DNA of 64,000 bases from NCBI RefSeq assembly GCF_000524195.1, contig NW_020170382.1, positions 2,311,297 to 2,375,296 on the forward strand. Direction: 5' to 3'. The DNA is from Echinococcus granulosus. Lineage: Eukaryota > Platyhelminthes > Cestoda > Cyclophyllidea > Taeniidae. A program made the translations under genes and the position numbers. A model generated the notes under the pieces. It made no database searches. It saw only the letters and a program-made list of their open reading frames with translations, and had not been told where the DNA came from. Positions 57,289-64,000 of the stretch are shown one piece after another. Numbering within the stretch: the first letter of the stretch is position 1; every line of letters begins with the position of its first letter.

Positions 57289-59308
57289 GGATCCGGTATA
57301 TTTTAAGCATTCTGTCGCAGTCATTCAAGAGAGCTAGACACGTCATATCTGCGATGAAACGTCACGAGCAACCTGATGGTGAAATCTCTCATAGTGCAAA
57401 GGTCGCAAAATTCGACCAAGTTGTAAATAGTAGTGCACGTGGGTTTCGTAACTGTGCAATGCTCATGATGTACTCGGGTACAGGTTATTTTGGAATGCAA
57501 AGGTGAGTGGTTTTTCCTAAAGTGTGCTTCCTTTGAAGTGCTCGAAACCAAAGCTGCGTACTTGGACTTCTGTAGAAATGAAGGATTTCGGACGATAGAA
57601 GGCGAGTTAATGTCTGCACTCTATAACTCTGGGTATATTTTGGAAGAACACATGAAGACCCCGTCGATGGTTAGTTGCAACAATTCTCGTATTTGTTGTC
57701 TTTTTCCCAATGTCGTAATTCTATCAAAATTGTTCAGATTCATTTTCAACGCGCTTCAAAGACCGATAAAAATGTGTCAGCCGCTGGTCAAGTGTGTGCT
57801 GCGAAGTTGCCAATAGACACCTTGTCCATCGACAAAATAAATTCCCATCTACCAGATCAAATTAGAATACTGGGTGGGTTGAAAAGCACTCTTCTAATAT
57901 GATTCTCTCACTAGATATCTTCCGTGTAACAAAGAAGTTCAATCCCAAAACTGTCTGCAACTATCGTGTCTACCAGTACCTCTTGCCAACTTTCGCTTTC
58001 TCCTCTGGAGGTGGTATAACTTTGGAGAATTGCTGGAGGTATCGTCTCTCGGCGGAGACCTTGACTCGCATAAACGAGCTGTTTCGACACTACAAAGGCA
58101 CCCATAATTTTTTCAATTTTACTTCCAGAAGGCAAGTATCCCCTGTGGCCTTGTCACTATTTTTTTCTTTCCTATTAGAACACCCGACGATAAAAGCTGT
58201 TTGCGTTATATTATGTCGATCGAATGTGGTCCACCCTTCCTGCTTGATGGAGACCGAGAATTCGCAGTTATAACCGTCCAGGGACAGTCGTTTATGCTTC
58301 ACCAGATACGAAAAATGATAGGTTTAGTCGTCGCTATCGTAAAGGGCTGCGCAACCGAGGCTGTATTTGAGAATGTATTCAAGGCTGAAAAGGTGGGTTT
58401 TACAGCCTCGTGGGCTAAGTTTATTTAATTAAATGCTAAAATTTTAATGTTTTGGTTACAGATGGATATCCCAAAGGCACCGGGATTGGGACTGCTGCTT
58501 GACCAGGTTAACTATACCCACTACAATAAGCGGTTTTGCTCTGATGGAAGCCATCAATCCATTGACTGGGAGAGGTATAAGGTAGGTGAAGGTTAAAGCT
58601 TTGGCTTTAGTCTAAGTTTAGCGGCAAATTGATGAATTCAAGGAGGCATACATATTTCGACATATGGTGGAGCGCGAAGTCGAGGACAACTCGTATCCTT
58701 TTCTAAAACAAAATAACTCCAAACACTTATTTAAGAATGAATCCACTATGTTAATGAAGTAGTAAAGTGTATGCAGCACACCCTAACCAGGTGAAGACGC
58801 TATACAGTAAACTCGGTTCGATAAAAGGGACCTAAGACGGCCATTGGTGACTGTAAGCTGATCGACGGCCTTAAAGTAGGAGTAACCACGGTAACTAGAA
58901 GGTTTATTGTGAACTACTAAGTTTGCCGTTTGCTGCGCATCTTAAGTGAGCTCTAAAGCACCTATCCTCTCGAGTAGAGTCTTCTCCAAATTGTCACTTG
59001 ACAGCGTCTCGGCATTCATTTTCCTGAGGCGAAGTTGTTGGGTCAGCCCCATAAAGGAAAAGTTCGCCTTTTGTTACCGCTCACATGCTTGAATTGACTA
59101 TGCAACCGATAGGTCTGATATTTTTCCGTAACCTGTATCGTGTAGCATGTTTGAGTGGATGGAAAATCTCAACAAACACTCTTACGGCAAACGGGAGGGC
59201 GAATCCCCGCCTAGCAGTGCTGCCGCTTCTCCAGCTACCACTCTGCAACCGATGACTCTGGAAGCTGTCCCAGGTGCTAACTCATCTTTCAGCACTGCTG
59301 AAATGTAG
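57279..59308 (+). CDS. PUS1: PUS1, tRNA pseudouridine synthase (TruA family)
   Basis: Converts uridines to pseudouridine in cytoplasmic and mitochondrial tRNAs. Eight exons: 57279-57502, 57576-57669, 57738-57873, 57915-58131, 58179-58392, 58462-58581, 58622-58692, 59146-59308, giving 412 residues (human 427). Landmarks are MMYSGTGYFGMQR, the active-site segment ASKTDKNVSAAGQV with the catalytic Asp, INSHLPDQIRIL, YRLSAETL, YKGTHNFFNFTS, GQSFMLHQIRKMIGLVVAIVKG and PKAPGLGLLL. The N-terminus from 57279 is basic and amphipathic (MPLGIRYILSILSQSFKRAR), suiting mitochondrial import. A second Met (57354) would give a shorter form, as in human PUS1. The fourth intron (58132-58178) uses a GC donor (AG|GCAAGT). 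The introns at 57874-57914 (41 nt) and 58132-58178 (47 nt) are very short. Confidence 0.96.
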
Positions 59309-59332
59309 TTTCTATCCGATTCAAACTGTTTG

Positions 59333-59338
59333 AATAAA
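59333..59338 (+). terminator. Polyadenylation signal of PUS1
   Basis: AATAAA 24 nt after the PUS1 stop codon, leaving a very short 3' UTR. It lies between PUS1 and the convergent zinc-finger gene. Confidence 0.75.
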
Positions 59339-59546
59339 AGAATACCAGCGTGCTCCTTCATCACATCGAACTTTCTCTCAAAATGACACTTTGTAGATGG
59401 AGGGAACTAAATGTCTGTTAGAAAGAATATTCGTCATCCTCTTTTTTGAAGAGAGATCGTGAACAACCGTCGCTAAGTGAAGTAAGTACTTGTGAAGTTA
59501 GGGGTTAAAAGTAGATTAAACAAAACAATACAAGGCAATAAGTTCG

Positions 59547-60452
59547 TCATCGGGAACCAGTTGGCCTCTTGCACCGTAGAGTCGCGAACAAGGCTCGAGT
59601 CTTCATCAGATTGGCGTTATTTTTGTTTGCCTGAACTGGTCGACCACAGTGAGCACAAAATTTTGCCCCCTCGACCAAAGGGGCACCACACTGTGAGCAC
59701 ATGGGGGGTATTGGAGTTCCGCAGCGCACGCAGAACTTCTCTCCCGCAGTTACTTTGGCACCACAGCTACCGCAAGTCGGCGTGGCCTGGTTCGGCTGCG
59801 TGCGGTTCGTCGAGGTTGAACGTCTGCGTCCCGTCGGTTTGGACTTAAAGGAGGGTGGCTTTACGGGTGTGGCGCGACACGCGGCCTGGTGACGCTCGAT
59901 TCGACCGGAAGCGAAGGTTCTGCCGCAGATTTTGCACGCGATAAGGCCCTCCTTGCTACTGGTCGCTCGTTTAATGGAAGTCTTGGGGACAGAGGTTTTG
60001 CCGCCCAGGGGAGTGCGGAGCAGATGAACCTCCACATCGGGTCTGCGCGCCTCATATGTGTGTCGGCGAGCGAGTTTGGGTGGGGGTTTGCAATGCGCCT
60101 GGTGCACCTTCAGTCGGTCGGGTGCAAAGTGACGACTACATTTGGGACAGGTGGCGAGGGTTTTGGTCTGTGCGGCGGCAGCGTTGTAGGCCTCGACGTT
60201 GGGGTCTTGGCCGGTGGTTTTGATCTGCCGATTGTCCACGAAACCCACGGTGGTGTCGGAGGCGACTTGGGTATCCGGAGAGGGGGAGGGAAAAGTGGTT
60301 GGCTTGATGGGCTCAGGAAGACGCTCAGAGGGTGGTAGCTTATTATTAGCATCGCGCCACTTTTTGAGACAACTCTTCTCGTGAATTCCGATGGAGGCGG
60401 TGCCGAATTCACGGTGGCAAATGTAGCACACCACGATTGGTGGTCGCGGCAT
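59547..60452 (-). CDS. ZNF474-type C2HC zinc-finger protein with C-terminal double zinc ribbon
   Basis: The single-exon ORF encodes 301 residues from the ATG at 60452 (reverse strand); the frame stays open a little upstream without another ATG. Three C2HC fingers follow one pattern: CYIC...HEKSC (residues 9-28), CPKC...HQAHC and CKIC...HQAAC. The segments RPPIVVCYICHREFG and LKKWRDANNKLPP match the ZNF474/ZC2HC1 family, whose molecular role is not established (testis-enriched in mammals). Two treble-clef or ribbon knuckles end the protein: CGSCG...CVRCG and CSQCG...CAHCG, spaced like DZANK-type double zinc ribbons. The linkers are Pro/Thr/Lys-rich and disordered. It is convergent with PUS1, their stops lying 238 nt apart. 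Confidence 0.88.
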   Translation of the reverse strand: MPRPPIVVCYICHREFGTASIGIHEKSCLKKWRDANNKLPPSERLPEPIKPTTFPSPSPDTQVASDTTVGFVDNRQIKTTGQDPNVEAYNAAAAQTKTLATCPKCSRHFAPDRLKVHQAHCKPPPKLARRHTYEARRPDVEVHLLRTPLGGKTSVPKTSIKRATSSKEGLIACKICGRTFASGRIERHQAACRATPVKPPSFKSKPTGRRRSTSTNRTQPNQATPTCGSCGAKVTAGEKFCVRCGTPIPPMCSQCGAPLVEGAKFCAHCGRPVQANKNNANLMKTRALFATLRCKRPTGSR

Positions 60453-61874
60453 TTTGCCGCTACTACAAGGCACCCAACAGTCGTTGAATTGGGAGGATAC
60501 GGAATTGTTAGTTTGCAAACTAGTTCCCGTGTACTAATTAACTCGCTCATGAACCTCTACGTAAAGGACGGTTCGTCTCCATTACTAGTAATCAGCTAAA
60601 CAGAAATGGACTAGCGGCAAATGAAACTGATACTCAACTTGGAATCCTTTCTCCGCCACTGCCAGTAGTAACGTATGGGCTATTCAATAGATGAAGTAAT
60701 TTAATGATGATTATGCTAAGGGGGAATATAAAACCCTCTCATCAAAATAATATTTTAAAATCGATTAGGTCGCAGTGCTTCTAAAGCACTTGAATTGAAC
60801 AGATGGGGAGTCTTTAATGAAATCTAAAATGGTAAATTAATATCAGAGTACAGATTTTAACGTGTTCAGCTTTGCAGATGCAGATAGAACGTTAAAAAAC
60901 ATTAAGTTCCCTAGAATGATATCGAAATTTTCAGTGGCAAAAGGTTTTTTGAGCCAGATAGGACGACAAGAAAATAGTATTAGCCTTGCAAAACTTCACA
61001 AGCCAGGATAAAAGAGCACTTTCGGACAGATTTTAAAAACATGTCGCTAAGTTCAAAAGTCACAAACATGCATTGATTTTTCTGATTAAAATCCACTTAT
61101 TCTGCTTAGTCGAATAGATCTCTGCTGTAAAGGCTGAGTGACAAACAGTAGATTTGTCAATAGATTTCAATGGAACTGTCAAACCTCATGCAAATCAAGC
61201 TTGCTATTTAGTGTTTGAGATGAATCACTTCTAGTTAAGAGTAGGAATACAACCCTAGTTTGTAAAACCCACATGTAATAATTTCTTTGAGCTATTTATT
61301 AAGAACAAATCTATCAAATAAATGACCCCATCGTGGGTAGCCTCGACTTGGTCCACTTCAATGAGCAATTAATGGACTCGCTAGCGATAAATGACCTGCA
61401 CTATCCCTTTCAGTGCTACTCTTTTAATCTGTTATCTGTAAGAATAACGCAACTTACACAAATCTACCTCTTTGAATTTGTACAAATCTGGTGGCGTTAA
61501 GTTATTTTCCTGCATCGATGAATTAAAACTAATTTTCATCTACGCAACATTTAATCATGTTTACCCACTATAAGACAGGTTTTAATTCGCCACATACAAT
61601 TCGTTAAAAAAAAACATGTCTTCTACTTGTCGTTTTGGTAATTTAATTGATCTCTGAGCTGCCACGCAAGCATGAATATGGAAATAAAACCCTACTCATG
61701 GCCACTGTCGAATACCTCTTATTTTCGATAAGCTAGCCACGTTTCAGCACTGTCGATTATGCTCTTGCCTGACAACATGCTTTTCATCCACCTCAGCTTT
61801 CCCTAAGCAGAGCCCGGAGATTAAATTGAGCAGGAAAAAAAAATAATATGCGAGCTGAATGTGCACTGTCGACA

Positions 61875-61970
61875 GAGCGGGAATCGGGGCTACTGACATG
61901 GCTCAAAGCCCGGGCCACTCGGCAAAGGTGCGGTGCTGGTGTACTCAAGCGGCCCCTCATCGAGAACTAG
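61875..61970 (+). repeat. Diverged direct repeat, left copy
   Basis: Core GGGGCTACTGACATGGCTCA, then AAAGCCCGGGCC, matches the right copy (GGGGTTACTGGCATTGCCTG, then AAAGCCGGGCC) in the same orientation, about 860 bp away. The identity is imperfect. The pair could be decayed terminal repeats of a short non-coding retroelement, or simply two fragments of one dispersed family. Confidence 0.5.
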
Positions 61971-62744
61971 AGTTTAACAAACAAAGTGTTACCACATAGC
62001 CCCCCGCCTATTTTGAGCATCGTCTTCATCGATCCCCTTGGTCCAACTCCATGTCAGCTGTAAGAGAAATACCCACCAACCAACAGCTCCAGTCATCGAA
62101 TTTCCATGCAACTGATTAGTACATGTCCCTCACGGAAATTCTACCGGATCTGGAGTTTCTTCCTGTTGGGGAACCATACTGGAGGAAGAAAAGATGGGCT
62201 GGCCATCACTCGTGTCCATCGTTAGTGGCAGAGACACTGGATTAAAAGCAGGGCCACGTAACAAAAGACATGCTAGCATAGTTCCGTAGAAGCAATGTTT
62301 GACGCCTATTCCTCCTTGTCACGTTGTTCTCACTAAAGTACTGCCCAGCCATATCTCCAGGTTCTATCCACCTATTTAAGAAGTGGAGGAGTTGTCTCGT
62401 ATTCACTTCAGTTGCATCTCTATACGGAAATGGTGAGCAGTTCCGTGACGTAACCTTTCTAGATGGTTCATGGCTGGCGTCGCTCCCACTGTTAATAGCT
62501 TTTCTGCGGATCACAAGACTACTGGGGCAGTTATCGAAGGAGGGCGTCATTTTCAGCCCTTTCAATATGGGCCGTCGCCGATCCTCCCGTCAGTAGCACA
62601 TAACCGTCTTCCGTTCCTTTAAAGTTTAGTATTCAGGAATAAATCAAGGTAGAAATCCTTTAAGATCGTGTTCGCCTTCCGCTGCCACCATTGCAGCGTC
62701 TTGAGACTCCCCTGAAGAGGAAAGGGGACAGAATATTTTTAGCC

Positions 62745-62830
62745 ACGTACAGTAGGGCTTGGGGTTACTGGCATTGCCTGAAAGCCGGGCCGACTGGCGA
62801 ATGAATGCTGACTGAGCGCCTTAGTGACAC
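62745..62830 (+). repeat. Diverged direct repeat, right copy
   Basis: Partner of 61875-61970. The sequence between the copies has no intact ORF, which would fit a non-autonomous element if the pair are terminal repeats. Confidence 0.5.
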
Positions 62831-64000
62831 AGTATTTATTAGAAAGTTCGTAATCGCTCCCCTAGGTATACATTCTTTTCAGGCTTTATTTAAGGACTTA
62901 AGAATACTAGTTTAATTCCAAAGGAATTGAGGAAAGTGCCGGTTGTAGTAATCGAGTAACATTTCGGGTCCTTTCTTCATATCAAACTTCTTCAAATGGG
63001 TATTGACATCCTCAGACATGTAAACGAATATTTTACTTCCATTTTTCGTTCACTGAAATCGCGACTTTTCACTAGTTACATAAATGTTTTTGCAGATTAG
63101 CCCACCTTTTGCCCAGCACACATTGCAAATCCTTAGCACTAATCATTTAACATAAGTAATGAACTCTTTAGGACACGCTGGCTATGCTGTTTTTCGTTTA
63201 ATGCTTAAATTCACTTAGCAAAGCGTCTCTTGCCAATAAATTATGAGTCCGACATGTTCTTGTCGAAATCAACTCATTTTGGTGATGGATTACCAGCACT
63301 AGGTTGGTCCGCGCGCAGGTCATCTCACAACCCGTTTTCAGGGGGAACGCAGTCGCCACAGTGAGAATAGCACAAGGTAATCCGGCAATACACAGGCCAT
63401 AGGGTTTTAATAGATACAACGCCCATCGGTTTGCTACCTTAAAAACTAAGAGCTTTTTAACAATGTCATTCTACCATAAATGAGCTATAGACAATACTCT
63501 CTTAAATAGCCGCTTGCCAAAAACTACAGGGACTGAGAGAGATGTTCTATAAATAGTAATAACAGTAAAAAGCCGAGGTAAAAAGTAGTGTTTCCGATTT
63601 CAAAGAAAATCAACCATGAAAGCTCATCTCACTGTGTCCTTTTGGAGTTGTGCGTTGAAGGAAAAAAAGAATGGCGATTTTACTGGAGGTGACCGTGCGA
63701 AAACACCAGCATCGAATGAATAAGAAACCTATCTCTAGTATGAAATATGTTTACTGATTAGGTCTAATTGCTTCGACACGTTGAAATACAACCTAGCTGA
63801 TTCTGAAGAAAAAAGCAAAAAAGCACTTAGTACCATTTAAATGTAAGAACCAATAACTTAAATGGAAGCCTGCAATTTTCTCCATGGGTAAAATGTCGTC
63901 CTCGATGCTTCTGTACTGCCCTTCGAAGAAGGCGGGCGAATGAATTTTTCCTTAAAATGTGAGCTCGTTCCGTGCAAAATACGACTAGTTAAGGAAGTGT

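Larger units (their letters stand above)
60453..64000. other. Right-hand intergenic region without recognised genes
   Basis: AT-rich from 60600 to 61800, then GC-richer from about 61850 to 62850, where two diverged direct repeats occur (61875-61970 and 62745-62830). ORFs of up to about 107 codons (62242-62565 minus, 62324-62596 plus, 63198-63419 minus) overlap each other or have no domain. The promoter of the reverse-strand zinc-finger gene should lie just right of 60452. Confidence 0.6.

Noticed and set aside
57503..57538. Alternative 36-nt intron in PUS1 ending at 57538
   Set aside because: Using this acceptor brings an in-frame stop within a few codons. The acceptor at 57575 restores RNEGFRTIEGEL, which matches the family.

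Overview
This is a stretch of nuclear DNA from an intron-rich animal. The gene set, standard genetic code, mixture of kilobase introns with 35-47 nt mini-introns, and tightly packed same-strand gene pairs all fit a flatworm, most likely a parasitic one such as a tapeworm or fluke. That assignment is inferred from gene architecture and protein families; the sequence contains no species marker. A run of exactly 100 Ns (11320-11419) is an assembly gap.

Layout, left to right. (1) 556-24674 (+): the 3' two-thirds of a Cav2-type (non-L) voltage-gated calcium channel alpha-1 subunit. Thirty-one exons run from segment IIS2 to the stop codon, and every splice phase is consistent; domain I and IIS1 lie upstream of the window. 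(2) 26780-35840 (+): LETM1, the mitochondrial inner-membrane cation/proton exchanger, in twelve exons with three mini-introns of 35-37 nt. (3) 37980-41015 (+): ERMP1/Fxna, an ER M28 metallopeptidase, as one uninterrupted 1011-codon ORF. (4) 41215-41523 (+): ERH (enhancer of rudimentary), only 199 nt after ERMP1, with a splice acceptor abutting its ATG. (5) 42295-55690 (+): TAPT1, eleven exons found, first coding exon not located. (6) 57032-57271 (+): a 79-codon single-pass membrane protein resembling COX14, followed after 7 nt by (7) 57279-59308 (+): PUS1, tRNA pseudouridine synthase, eight exons. (8) 60452-59547 (-): a ZNF474-type C2HC zinc-finger protein with a C-terminal double zinc ribbon, convergent with PUS1. 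The right 3.5 kb shows no gene I can support.

Functionally these are mostly unrelated housekeeping genes plus a neuronal/muscle channel. Three of them (LETM1, the COX14-like protein and PUS1) have mitochondrial roles. The most interesting architecture is the pair of very close same-strand gene couples (ERMP1-ERH and COX14-like-PUS1). They look like flatworm polycistronic units resolved by spliced-leader trans-splicing. In the second couple, a putative trans-splice acceptor lies between the two possible PUS1 start codons. Other points of interest are a 21-nt microexon and a short II-III linker in the Cav2 gene, a GC-AG intron in PUS1, and two families of diverged repeats in introns and intergenic DNA.
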